DNA of 57,448 bases from Candidatus Foliamicus numerosus (GTDB lineage Bacteria; Pseudomonadota; Gammaproteobacteria; Steroidobacterales; Foliamicaceae), in assembly GCA_028285945.1 (NCBI GenBank), contig JAPYNE010000016.1, forward strand, positions 1 to 57,448. The letters are read 5' to 3'. A program made the translations under genes and the position numbers. Positions 45,479 through 54,837 of the stretch are shown piece after piece (position 1 is the stretch's first letter; every line of letters begins with the position of its first letter). The notes beneath the pieces are model-generated. The model saw nothing but the letters and a program-made list of their open reading frames with translations. It was not told where the DNA came from and ran no database searches.

Positions 45479-45888
45479 TTATCGACACCTCCGCGTTGCT
45501 TGCGGTTCTGAACCGCGAGCCGGGGGCCGATCGGTTCCAGGACGCGATTCTGACGGCAGTGCCATGCCGCATGTCGGTAGCGAACGTGCTGGAAGCCTCG
45601 ATCGTGGTTGAAGCTCGCGGCGGGGCGGAGGCGGGCCGGGAACTAGACCTATTCCTCAAGCGCGCGGATATTCAGCCAGTGCCGGTCACGGTCGAGCATT
45701 TCGAGGCGGCGCGCCAAGCGTGGCGGCGCTTTGGCAAGGGCAGGCATCCAGCCGGCCTGAATTTCGGCGACTGCTTTGCGTACGCGCTGGCCCTCGTCAC
45801 TGGCGAGCGTTTGCTGTACAAGGGCGATGACTTTGCCCGCAGCGATATTCCCGGGGCTTTGCCACACTCAGGAATCTCCGAAACGTGA
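45475..45888 (+). CDS. vapC: VapC-type PIN-domain ribonuclease toxin
   Basis: A 137-residue PIN-domain ribonuclease. The acidic Mg-binding residues are Asp4 (MIIDTSALL), Glu40 (NVLEASIVVE), Asp99 (NFGDCFAYALA) and Asp118 (YKGDDFARSDI), all present, so the toxin looks active. It is coupled to vapB by an ATGA overlap. Its own stop overlaps the GTG of the following restriction-modification remnant (GTGA). Confidence 0.92.
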   Translation: MIIDTSALLAVLNREPGADRFQDAILTAVPCRMSVANVLEASIVVEARGGAEAGRELDLFLKRADIQPVPVTVEHFEAARQAWRRFGKGRHPAGLNFGDCFAYALALVTGERLLYKGDDFARSDIPGALPHSGISET

Positions 45889-48582
45889 CAGGCGGCCCGC
45901 CCTTCCAAGGGAGCCTGTTCGCCGAGGACTTTCTTCGCGACTCGATAGGCACGCTCGACGACTGGCAAGCCATCCCGGATAGCGTGATCGACGAGCTTGG
46001 GACCGATCTGCGCAAAATATTCGACAACCTCCCAACGAATCATTCGCCCAACGAAAGCCAGACCGAAGATGATCTGATCTGGCCAGTTCTGGACCAGCTC
46101 GGCTGGACCCAAAATCTCAAACAGCAAAACTTGTCGTTCCGCCGCAGAGAGGATGTGCCCGACGGCCTGTTGTTCACTGACGCTGCCGCCAAGCAGCGCG
46201 CCAACCAGGTTGCCGAAGAATGGGCTCGATACGAGCATGGGGAGATGGTTGTGGAATCGAAACGCTGGCTTCTCCCGCTCGACCGCCAGTCAAGGGGAGG
46301 CGAGATGTCGCCGCCGTCCACCCAGATGCTGCGCTACCTCCGGCGCATCGACGATCTGACCACCGGCAAGCTGCGCTGGGGCATTCTCACCAATGGCGCG
46401 CACTGGCGCCTGTACTACGCCGGGGCGCGGTCCGTCTCCGAGCAGTTCTTCGAGATCGATCTGGCGGCGGTTCTCGATCTTCCCGGACACAACGACGGCC
46501 TGTTTGCGCTGCCGACCGATGCCCGGCGGCACTGGCTGAAAGTGTTCGCGCTGGTTTTTCGGCGCGAAGCCTTCGTGTCGGGGCCGACAGATGGTCAAAC
46601 CTTCCATCAACGCGCAATCGCGGAAGCACGCTTCTATCAGGAAAGGGTCGCAGCTAATTTGTCCGATCTGGTGTTCCGTCAGGTCTTCCCGGATCTCGCC
46701 CGCGCGCTGGCGGCGGCGCAAGCTCCTAGGCAACGCCGCAGGGCTGGCGGCGGATGCCGAGCACGCGGAGCGTTTCGCGGCGCTGCTGCGAAACGCGCGG
46801 GCGCTCATCGAAAGCGAGCGTTTTCTGAACTGGCAGGTCGCGTTCCCGGGCGTTTGGCAGGATTGGGAGAAAACCGGGCGGCGCGGCGGCTTCGATGCGG
46901 TGATCGGCAATCCGCCCTGGGACCGGATGAAGCTTCAGCAGGTTGAATGGTTCGCCGCCCGGCGCCCGGACATCGCCAAGGCCCCGCGCGCGGCCGACCG
47001 CAAGCGGATGATTGCCGAGCTCCAAAAGAAGAACGAGCCGCTGGCGGAGCACTTCGCCGCCGCCAGCGCGATGGCCGCCAACGCAGCGCGCATGGCGCGC
47101 AAAGGCGGCGACTACCCGTTGCTGTCCGGCGGCGATGTGAATCTCTATTCCCTGTTCGTGGAGCGCGCCATGGCATTGGCGAAGCCCGACGGCATGGTGG
47201 GCCTGCTGGTGCCGTCCGGCATTGCTTCGGACAAAACGGCGGCGCGGTTCTTCAAGGACATCGCCACCGAGGGAAGGCTCAAGGCACTCTACGATTTCGA
47301 GAACCGGCGAACGCGCTACAACGCGCCGCCCTTCTTTCCCGATGTGGACAGCAGGTTCAAATTCTGCGCTTTCCTCGCGTCCTCCTCTCCGCTTGCTGGC
47401 CCCGCCCAGTGCGCCTTCTTCCTTCAGGATGTCGCCGAACGCCACGACCCCGAACGCTGTTTCCCGCTGTCGGCGGAGGATTTCGCCCGCGTCAACCCGA
47501 ACACCGGCACCGCGCCCATCTTCCGAACCCGCCGCGATGCTGAACTGACCACCGCGATATACGAGCGCCTGCCTGTGCTCGTGGACCGCTCGTCAGGCGA
47601 AGCCGTCAAGACGTGGCCGGTGAAATACAAGCGCATGTTCGACATGGCCAATGACTCCCATCTGTTCCGCACCCGAGAGGAGTTGGAAGAGAAGGAGCAC
47701 GCCTGGCCCTCAGCTGGCAACCGCTTCAACAGCGCGGACGGCGAATGGCTGCCGCTCTACGAAGGCAAGATGGTGCAGGCCTTCGACCACCGCGCGGCGG
47801 ACATCGTGGTAAATCCTAAGAATCTGTTTAGAACCGGACAGCCCGGGACTCTGGGCGCACAGGAGAAAAGCAATCCCGAACGGCTGCCGGAACCTCGCTA
47901 CTGGGTTCTGAGCGACGAAAGGCGCTGGGATTCATCCAACTTATGGGTCGTATCGTTCAAGGACATCACGGCTTCCACCAATATGCGAACGATGATTGCT
48001 GCCTTGATCCCGTTCGCTGGCGCTGGCCACACGCTGCCCGTGCTGCCGATGGATGAAACGAATCCTGTTCTCAGGAGCAGGGGGGCATGCTTCATGGCCG
48101 CAAATCTGAACGCTGTCATCTTCGATTACGTGGCGCGCCAAAAAGTGCCGACGACTCATTTCGCTTGGTATGTGCTCGAGCAACTCCCCGTCGTGCCGCC
48201 GGAGCGTTACGAGGCGGTGCGCTTCGGCCCGAAGACGGCGGCGGAGATCGTGCGCGAAGCCGTGCTGGAGCTCACTTACACGGCGCATGACATGGCGCCC
48301 TTCGCCCGCGATTTAGGCCATGTGGACGAGTCCGGCGAGGCACTGCCGCCGTTCCCCTGGGATGCCGACCGCCGCCTGCGCCTGCGCGCCAAACTCGACG
48401 CGCTCTATTTCCACCTCTACGGCATCGCCAACCGCGACGACATCCGCCACATCTACTCCACCTTCCCCATCGTCCGCCGCCAAGAGGAAGCAGCCCACGG
48501 GCGCTACCGCTCCCTCGACCTCTGCCTCGCCTGGCACAGCGCCCTCGCCGCCGCCAATCCCGATGCCGAAATCACACTGTGA
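45885..48582 (+). pseudogene. Type IIG restriction-modification protein (Eco57I-like), internally deleted
   Basis: The 5' part (45885 to about 46720) encodes roughly 275 residues with WPVLDQLGWTQNLKQQNL and VVESKRWLLPLDR, a nuclease-like N-terminal region. At about 46715-46735 the frame shifts. The 3' part resumes as NAAGLAADAEHAERFAALLR and carries the methyltransferase motif IV NPPWD (46909 on) and then YPLLSGGDVNLYSLFVERAM, with a target-recognition tail to 48582. The central region with the SAM-binding motif I (FxGxG/DPACGSG-type) is missing, and intact homologs are roughly 1,300 residues. The gene is therefore dead. Its GTG overlaps the vapC stop. Confidence 0.8.
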
Positions 48583-48710
48583 TGCCACGAGCGAATCGCG
48601 CTCGCACGCCTCGATTTCACGTTTGCAAAGCGTCTGTTGCATGGCTTTCACCAACGATCTGTCTTAAAGGAGTTAAGCTATCCCGTCCGCAGAAATGGAT
48701 TTAGGACACC

Positions 48711-49178
48711 ATGAACGAGTTGCTGCTGTCGAACGATGAACTTGATGTTCTTCGATCGGCCACAAAGCGGGTCATAAACCCCGGAGCGCGTTGGGCAGCC
48801 AAACTCGGTCGTCACAGCCAGAGAAACTATATCGCCGAATCCGAAGATGGTGTGCGATATCGCGTTTATCTGCGGCAGAACTTGGACGACGAAAGAGATT
48901 TTTCTTGTGGTCTTGCCATGATTCAAAAAAGCGGAAAGCCCCTCAGTCTTATCCGGTACAACGGTTCCAGCCACCGGCACGGAGACATCCGGTATCGATG
49001 CCATATCCACCGCGCAACTTCGCAGGCTCTGGAGGCAAGCAAGAAAATTGACAGCCATGCGGAGGTAACGGATCGATACAGAACCTTGGAAGGTGCCCTC
49101 GCCTGTTTGATCGAAGATTGCAGCGTGCAGGGCGTGACCGCCAAGCGCGATGAACCGGGGTTGTTTGATGGCTCTTGA
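48711..49178 (+). CDS. DUF6978-like protein of a paired module
   Basis: A 155-residue protein: MNELLLSNDELDVLRSATKR, then KLGRHSQRNYIAESEDGVRY and LRQNLDDERDFSCGLAM, with a His/Arg-rich RYNGSSHRHGDIRYRCHIH near the middle. The pattern resembles DUF6978, which is known mainly as a partner of DUF1828 proteins in accessory regions. The family name is from memory and tentative. It overlaps the next gene by 11 bp, is AT-richer than the surroundings and follows the IIG remnant by about 130 bp. A toxin-antitoxin or phage-defence role is a guess from context. Confidence 0.6.
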   Translation: MNELLLSNDELDVLRSATKRVINPGARWAAKLGRHSQRNYIAESEDGVRYRVYLRQNLDDERDFSCGLAMIQKSGKPLSLIRYNGSSHRHGDIRYRCHIHRATSQALEASKKIDSHAEVTDRYRTLEGALACLIEDCSVQGVTAKRDEPGLFDGS

Positions 49179-49950
49179 TACAACACTTCTTGAGAGCGCA
49201 TTGTGCGAACGGTTGTGTGCAAGAGTTCGCATCCATAGGCGTGAAGACGGTGCGCTTATGCTGGATACGCCATTTGCGTTTCCCGACGGCGACCATTTCC
49301 CGATTTATCTTTCCGAAACACGATCAGGTAGCGTAGTGCTCAGCGATCGTGGACATACGCTCATGCATATGAGCTACGAGCACGATATTGATACCTTCTT
49401 AGATGGCCCGCGAGCGGTATTGCGTGAGCAGATTGTGCGGGATAGCAGCATTGAGGAAGATGACGGCGTTTTCACGGCTGAAACGCCGCCGGACCGGATT
49501 GCCGATGCCCTATTCAGATTTGGCCAAGCATTGACAAAAATCTATGACCTGACGTTTCTCAGCAGAGAGCGCATAGCGTCAACGTTCTATGAAGACCTGA
49601 GGACCTTGCTATTCGAAATCATTGACGAGGAGGAAGTCGAAACGGATCACATACCGATAGATGTACCAAATGCAAGCAACTATCCCGTCGATTACCGGAT
49701 TGAAGGACGTGAAGGTTCATCTGTGTTCATCTACGGGGTGCCCAATCCAGACAAAGCGCGTCTAACGACTATTATGCTCTCGCATTTCTTGCTGCATGGG
49801 CTTTCCTTCGAGTCTGTGATCGTATTTCAGAACCAGCAAGAAATTCCCAGGCTCGATGTCGCCCGCCTGACAAACGTCGCTGGAACAGCGGTTGCCTCTC
49901 TCGAATCGGATAGCGATTTGCGTAGAAAAATTGAGAAGCTCGCAGCGTGA
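49168..49950 (+). CDS. DUF1828 domain protein
   Basis: A 260-residue protein. The N-terminal half reads LMLDTPFAFPDGDHFPIYLS then GSVVLSDRGHTLMHMSYE, the DUF1828 pattern (a beta-rich domain found in prophage and defence contexts). The C-terminal half resembles its common partner DUF1829 only weakly. The ATG at 49168 is used, giving an 11-bp overlap with the DUF6978-like gene; an ATG at 49150 is an alternative. With its upstream partner it forms a compact two-gene unit next to vapBC and a broken restriction gene. Function is not known. Confidence 0.65.
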   Translation: MALDTTLLESALCERLCARVRIHRREDGALMLDTPFAFPDGDHFPIYLSETRSGSVVLSDRGHTLMHMSYEHDIDTFLDGPRAVLREQIVRDSSIEEDDGVFTAETPPDRIADALFRFGQALTKIYDLTFLSRERIASTFYEDLRTLLFEIIDEEEVETDHIPIDVPNASNYPVDYRIEGREGSSVFIYGVPNPDKARLTTIMLSHFLLHGLSFESVIVFQNQQEIPRLDVARLTNVAGTAVASLESDSDLRRKIEKLAA

Positions 49951-50041
49951 GATAAATGGGGGTGTGAGCAGCCAATCCTCCGTTGAGGCCAGTGAAGGAA
50001 CGACCCATTCCCAGAGCCTATAGTAATTTATGAATTGACAG

Positions 50042-51754
50042 TCAGGGAATGGGTTTGGTTGATTCGGGCGCTTCCAAGGAAGCGAGGGCGGCGGCGCGGG
50101 CGGCGGCGAACTCGTCGCCTGGATTCCAAGATTGCATTTCGTCCGCCTGAGCGATCAGGTAGGTGGTGAGCAGCCCGAAGCGGGCATCCGCCGCCATGCC
50201 GTCGAACACCCAGTCATCGCTTAGCTCGTCGCTGGGCTGGTGGTAGTCGCGGGTGGTGTAGAGGTCGATCTGCTGCGCGCCCCATCCTTGCGGCTTGCCG
50301 ATGATGTCCACGCCGCCGTCCAAGTAGATTCCGGGCACGCCGATCCGGGCGAAACTGAACTGATCGGAGCGGTAGTAGTAGCCCTGGTCGGGAAACTGGT
50401 CGCCGAGCAGGGTCCGGCCCACATGCGCGGCCACGCGGCGGGCCACCTCGTCCAGCGAGGATTTCCCCAGGCCGATGAAGATCATGTCGCGGGCCTCGCC
50501 CCAGAAGCCCACGCCGTCGAAGTTGACGTTGGCCGCGATGCGCCCCGGATGGAAGGTGGGATGGCGGGCGTAGTAGCGCGAACCGATCAGCCCCTGCTCC
50601 TCCGCGCCCACCAGCGCGAACACGATCGAGCGGCGCGGCGGAGCCGGCAAGGCCGAGAGCGCCTTGGCCAGCGACAGCACCGCCGCCACGCCGGTGGCGT
50701 TATCGAAGGCACCGTTGTAGATCGCGTCCCCGCCCCCGGCAAAGGCAACGCCTTTTCCGAGATGGTCGTGATGCGCCGTAATGACCACGGCCTCGTGCTT
50801 GAGCCGTTCGTCGCATCCCTCAAGCACCCCCAGCACGTTGGCGGTTTCCACCCGCTTGAGGCCGGCCCGCATTTCGACGCTGGTGCGGATGCCCAGTGGC
50901 ACGGGAGCGAAGTCCCGGCTGCGCGCCGCTTGGGCGAGTTCGCCAAGATCGTGGCCGCCGGAGGCCAGCAGGCGGGCTGCCGCCGCCTCGGTGAGCCAGA
51001 CGGCCACTTCAACCCGCGGCTCCCCTTCAAAGGGAAGCTCGTATTGCGGGCCGGTCCATGAGGTGGCAACGACCTGCCACGGATAACCCGCCGAAGGGGT
51101 GGTGTGAATAATGATCGCGCCCGCAGCGCCGAGGCGCGCGGCGATCTCGTACTTGTAGGTCCAGCGCCCGTAATACAGGCGGCGTGCGCCGGCGAATAGA
51201 TCCGGGTCCCATTCCGGATCGTTGTTGAGCATGACGAGCACCTTGCCGCTCATGTCCATGCCCTTGTAATCGTCCCAGTCGTATTCCGGCGCCTGTATGC
51301 CGAAACCCACGAACACCAGCTCGGCATCGGACAGCACCGCCCGAGTGCTTTGATTGCCCACGTTGGCGACGAATTCCGTGCGCGGCGCCAGCGAAACGCC
51401 GGTGGAAAAGGCCCATTCCCCCGGCAGGCCCGTGGTCACGCCCACCAGCTCGAAGCGCTGCTGGTAGCCATCGTCCGCGCCCGGAGCGATATTCGCCTCG
51501 GCCAGCTGCGCGGCGATCCATTCGCGCGCCTTGGCATCGCCCGCGCTTCCCGGCCCGCGTCCCTCGTAGGCATCGCCAGCCAACTCCGCGATGACGGCGC
51601 GGAGATCCTCTTCCCGAATCAGGGTCGAGACCTGATCCGCATAGGCCATGGCCTCATCCGGCGCCACCGGCCCGCACGCCTGCCCGACTTCAATATCCGA
51701 CTCCGCGCAACCCGCGGCCATCAAACCAACCGCAACCACCCCCAACGCACGCAT
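50042..51754 (-). CDS. M28 family metallopeptidase lipoprotein
   Basis: A 570-residue zinc aminopeptidase. The ATG at 51754 starts a lipoprotein signal (MRALGVVAVGLMAAGC). A PA-type insert domain occupies about residues 130-290. The M28 catalytic core follows with VVITAHHDHLGKG, YNGAFDNATGVAAVLSLAKAL (Asp ligand), VGAEEQGLIGSRYY (Glu pair) and the late His in TRDYHQPSDEL. It likely trims peptides in the periplasm or at the outer membrane. The frame stays open to 52192, but that part translates repeats and is rejected. Confidence 0.9.
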   Translation of the reverse strand: MRALGVVAVGLMAAGCAESDIEVGQACGPVAPDEAMAYADQVSTLIREEDLRAVIAELAGDAYEGRGPGSAGDAKAREWIAAQLAEANIAPGADDGYQQRFELVGVTTGLPGEWAFSTGVSLAPRTEFVANVGNQSTRAVLSDAELVFVGFGIQAPEYDWDDYKGMDMSGKVLVMLNNDPEWDPDLFAGARRLYYGRWTYKYEIAARLGAAGAIIIHTTPSAGYPWQVVATSWTGPQYELPFEGEPRVEVAVWLTEAAAARLLASGGHDLGELAQAARSRDFAPVPLGIRTSVEMRAGLKRVETANVLGVLEGCDERLKHEAVVITAHHDHLGKGVAFAGGGDAIYNGAFDNATGVAAVLSLAKALSALPAPPRRSIVFALVGAEEQGLIGSRYYARHPTFHPGRIAANVNFDGVGFWGEARDMIFIGLGKSSLDEVARRVAAHVGRTLLGDQFPDQGYYYRSDQFSFARIGVPGIYLDGGVDIIGKPQGWGAQQIDLYTTRDYHQPSDELSDDWVFDGMAADARFGLLTTYLIAQADEMQSWNPGDEFAAARAAALASLEAPESTKPIP

Positions 51755-51892
51755 CAAAATCTCCCGTCTCGCCTCAACGCCGACCGCCCCCAGTGTCCGT
51801 AATTCTGCACCCCGGCGCAATACGCGCCTGCCAAGCGCAGGCTGAGGGCGGGCGAGCTGAAAGGAGTGCCCTCTGATTTCTGGCCACACTTG

Positions 51893-51955
51893 CGGAATAA
51901 GACCGAATAAGAGCGAATAAGCTCGGAATAAGACCGAATAAGCTCGGAATAAGAC
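51893..51955. repeat. Short tandem repeat (10/11-bp units)
   Basis: Six units alternate between CGGAATAAGAC and CGAATAAGAG or CGAATAAGCT, together 63 bp, upstream of the M28 gene. Units are not separated by spacers, so this is not a CRISPR. The unit AATAAG is AT-rich in an otherwise GC-rich gap. Its role is unknown; it may bind a protein or just be slippage. Confidence 0.9.
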
Positions 51956-52035
51956 CGGCGACCATCGTTTACGTGGCCTTCCAACGCGCCCCTCGGCCAT
52001 GTCCAGCCGCACACGCCAAGCCAACCCTTCGGCGG

Positions 52036-52158
52036 TTTTGCCGTCCTGCTTCCCCGAAGACACCGGCCAGCGCGCCCCCGCGAGCTCCGTGGCGGTGTGC
52101 GCGCTAAGCGATTGGCGCGCACTGCCGCCAAGGCTCCGGGAGAAGCAGGACGGCAAAA
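52036..52158. repeat. 123-bp palindromic element with nested stem
   Basis: TTTTGCCGTCCTGCTT (52036-52051) and AAGCAGGACGGCAAAA (52143-52158) are perfect 16-bp inverted repeats. The 91 bp between contain another pair, TGTGCGCGC and GCGCGCAC-type arms around TAAGCGATT, so the whole could fold into a long stem. It carries no ORF of its own. It differs in sequence from the family with the ATGGACGGG core and lies 42 bp from copy 4 of that family. Confidence 0.82.
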
Positions 52159-52200
52159 CAGCCTTTAGCAGGCGCAACCCCCGGGGCCGCACCCGCTAAA

Positions 52201-52311
52201 GCCCTCTGCTTGCCCCTGCCTCGCGGGAGCGTCGGCGGCAGGAGCCGCCGCCGAGCCCCATGGACGGGTTCATGCGTCTCCCGCGAGGCAGGGGGGGGGC
52301 AAGCAGAGGGC
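52201..52311. repeat. Palindromic dispersed repeat, copy 4
   Basis: The left arm (52201-52229) begins GCCCTCTGCTTGCCCCTGCC, and the right arm (52278-52311) ends GGCAAGCAGAGGGC; they pair along nearly their full length, with a G9 run in the right arm against C4 in the left. The core keeps ATGGACGGGTTCATGCGTCT, but the part before it is different from copies 1-3 (a GGCGGC...GCCGCC stem). It lies just before the 3' end of recG. Confidence 0.87.
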
Positions 52312-52330
52312 GAGGACAGATGCGGGCAGG

Positions 52331-54415
52331 CTACACCTGCGCGTAGCGGTCGCCTTCGCCCACCCAGCGGCGAATCAGTTGCTCCACTTCGTCCGGGTTG
52401 CTGCGAAGCATGTCGTCGGCGATGCGCATGGCCGGTTCGGCCAGCGCGCCGTCGCGCACCAGATCCGCCACCCGGAACTGCAAGGCGCCGGTTTGCCGGA
52501 CTCCCAGGATTTCGCCAGCGCCGCGCAATTCGAGGTCCTTGCGGGCAATCTCGAAACCATCGTTGCTGTTGCGCATGGTGTTCAGCCTTTCCTTGGCTAT
52601 TTCGCTGAGCGGCGACCGGTACATGAGCACGCAATGGCTGTCCTGTTCGCCCCGGCCCACCCGTCCGCGCAGCTGGTGCAACTGCGCCAGCCCCATGCGC
52701 TCGGCGTTCTCGATAATCATCAGGCTGGCGCGGGGAATGTCCACGCCCACCTCGATGACCGTTGTGGCCACCAGAACGCCCAGCTTGCCGGAAGCGAACT
52801 CGGCCATTACCTGATCGCGCTGGCGCGCGTCGGCGCGGCCATGCAGCAAGCCCACGCGGATGCCCGGCAGCGCCTCGCCCAGTTCCCTGTAGGTGGGCTC
52901 CGCGGCCGACGATTCAATATGCTCCGATTCGTCGATCAGCGGGCACACCCAATAGGCCTGCCTGCCCGTCCGGCAGGCCGAGGCCACCCGCTCGATCACC
53001 TCCGCCCGCCGCTGCTGCGACACCAGCGCCGTATTCACGGGCCGCCGCCCCGGCGGCATGTCGCGGATGGCGGAGATGTCCAAGCCCGCATAGAAGGTCA
53101 TCGCCAGCGACCTGGGAATGGGCGTGGCCGTGGTCACCAGCTGATGGGGAATTTCCGTGTCCGCCCGTCCCTTCTCCACCAGCCGCAAGCGCTGATGCAC
53201 GCCGAACCGGTGCTGCTCGTCCACCACCACCAGCCCCAGCGCGCGGTATTCCACCGCCTCCTGGAACAGCGCGTGGGTGCCGATGCCCACCTGCGCGTCG
53301 CCGCCGGCTAATTGCGCCTCGAAGGCGCGCCTTTCGGCCCGGGGCATCCCGCCGGCCAGCCACGCCAGCCGCACGCCCAGCGGCTCCAGCCAGTCGGACA
53401 GCGTGCGCATGTGCTGCTCGGCCAGCAATTCGGTGGGCGCCATCACCGCCGCCTGCCGACCGGACTGCACCGCCGCCAGCACCGCCGCCGCAATCACCAC
53501 GGTCTTGCCGCAGCCCACGTCGCCTTGCAGCAAACGCATCATGGGCGAGCCGCTGCCCAAGTCGGCATCAATTTCGGCGATGGCCCGAGCCTGGCCCTCG
53601 GTAAGGTCAAAAGGCAGCCTGGCCAGAAACTTCCGCCGCAGTTCGCCCTCGGGACGCAGCGCAACCGCGCTGCCCTGCTGCCCGGTCTCGCGCAGCCGCC
53701 TCAAGCCCAAATGCCAAGCAAGTATTTCTTCCAAAGCCAGCCGCCTACGGGCCGGATGCTGTTCGGACAGCAGGGTTTCCAAAGCCATTTCGCGGGGCGG
53801 CCGATGCACGGTGCGCAGCGCCTCGAGCAGTCCGGGCAGGCACAGCCGAGCGAGGTGGCGTTGCGGGATGAGCTCGGGCAGATCATCCATGGCGTTGTTG
53901 AGCGCGTATCCGGTCAGCTTGCGCAGCCGCGGCTGCGTCACGCCCTCGGTGGCGGGATACACAGGCGTGAGCCGATCTTCAACGGGCGCGGCTTCCGACT
54001 TGCCCAGCCTGCGGTACTCGGGATGCACCATCTCCAAGCCTCGCGGACCCTGGCGCACCTCGCCGTAGCACAACAGCCGCGTACCAGCACGCAAGCCCGC
54101 CTGCTGCTGCCGGGTGAAATGAAAGAACCGAAGCGTGATCTCGGCGGTGGCGTCGCGCAAGGCGCAAAGCAGGCTCCGGCGGCGGCCCATGATGACCCGC
54201 GCCCGGTCGATCACCCCGTCGATCTGGACCCGCCGGCCCGTCTGCGCCTCAATGATGGGCTGTATGCGGGTGCGATCCTCGTAGCGGCTGGGCAGCAGGA
54301 ACAGCAGGTCGCGCACCGTGCGCAATCCCAGCCGCTTGAGTTTATCCGCCATGGCCGGACCGATGCCCGGCAGGGTGGTCAGGTCCGGGCTGGTATCAGC
54401 AGGGTTCGCGGTCAA
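52331..54415 (-). CDS. recG: ATP-dependent DNA helicase RecG
   Basis: RecG reverses stalled forks and processes branched DNA. The 694 residues have the N-terminal wedge/OB domain, Walker A GDVGCGKT, VVVDEQHRFGVHQR, and the helicase motifs VATTVIEVGVDIPRASLM and QLRGRVGRGEQDSHCVLMY. The ATG at 54415 overlaps the ridA stop (ATGA), so it is coupled to ridA. It belongs to the spoT-ridA-recG group. Confidence 0.97.
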   Translation of the reverse strand: MTANPADTSPDLTTLPGIGPAMADKLKRLGLRTVRDLLFLLPSRYEDRTRIQPIIEAQTGRRVQIDGVIDRARVIMGRRRSLLCALRDATAEITLRFFHFTRQQQAGLRAGTRLLCYGEVRQGPRGLEMVHPEYRRLGKSEAAPVEDRLTPVYPATEGVTQPRLRKLTGYALNNAMDDLPELIPQRHLARLCLPGLLEALRTVHRPPREMALETLLSEQHPARRRLALEEILAWHLGLRRLRETGQQGSAVALRPEGELRRKFLARLPFDLTEGQARAIAEIDADLGSGSPMMRLLQGDVGCGKTVVIAAAVLAAVQSGRQAAVMAPTELLAEQHMRTLSDWLEPLGVRLAWLAGGMPRAERRAFEAQLAGGDAQVGIGTHALFQEAVEYRALGLVVVDEQHRFGVHQRLRLVEKGRADTEIPHQLVTTATPIPRSLAMTFYAGLDISAIRDMPPGRRPVNTALVSQQRRAEVIERVASACRTGRQAYWVCPLIDESEHIESSAAEPTYRELGEALPGIRVGLLHGRADARQRDQVMAEFASGKLGVLVATTVIEVGVDIPRASLMIIENAERMGLAQLHQLRGRVGRGEQDSHCVLMYRSPLSEIAKERLNTMRNSNDGFEIARKDLELRGAGEILGVRQTGALQFRVADLVRDGALAEPAMRIADDMLRSNPDEVEQLIRRWVGEGDRYAQV

Positions 54416-54813
54416 TTGTTTGCTTGGCTGGGAACTGCGAGCACTGCGTCCGCTTCCACTTGGGCGCCCTTGGGCAGCCCTGCCACTTCGACCGCCGCGC
54501 GCGCTGGAAAAGGCTCGGCGAACAGCTCGGCCATGACCTCGTTGACCCGCGCGAAATGCTTGAGGTCCACTAGGAAGACGGTAATTTTTACGGCATCGCG
54601 GGAAAGATCGCAGCCCGCGGCCTGGGCCACCGCGGCCAAGTTCCGGAACACCCGCCGGATCTGAGCGCTGATGTCGCCGTCAATCAGCTCCCCGGTGCCG
54701 GGATCGAGGGGAATCTGCCCCGATACGAAGCACAAATCGCCGGCCACGATGGCCTGTGAATAAGCGCCGATCGCGGCGGGCGCCTGGGAACTGTGGACTG
54801 CGTTGCGTTGCAT
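54412..54813 (-). CDS. ridA: 2-iminobutanoate/2-iminopropanoate deaminase RidA
   Basis: RidA removes reactive enamine/imine by-products of PLP enzymes. The 133-residue protein has the family features AIGAYSQAIVAGDLCFVSGQ, the loop with PRDA-like SRDAVKITVFLVDL, and the catalytic arginine in FPARAAVEVAGLPKGAQVE. It lies between spoT and recG, with the recG start overlapping its stop; in E. coli the same gap is occupied by trmH. Confidence 0.95.
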   Translation of the reverse strand: MQRNAVHSSQAPAAIGAYSQAIVAGDLCFVSGQIPLDPGTGELIDGDISAQIRRVFRNLAAVAQAAGCDLSRDAVKITVFLVDLKHFARVNEVMAELFAEPFPARAAVEVAGLPKGAQVEADAVLAVPSQANN

Positions 54814-54837
54814 AGGGAACCAGCCAATGATATGAAA

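Noticed and set aside
51893-51955. Possible CRISPR array
   Set aside because: Units are 10-11 bp and directly adjacent with no spacers, and no cas gene is in the window.
51755-52192. N-terminal extension of the M28 gene
   Set aside because: It would translate the tandem repeat and the 123-bp palindrome and would bury the lipoprotein signal peptide.
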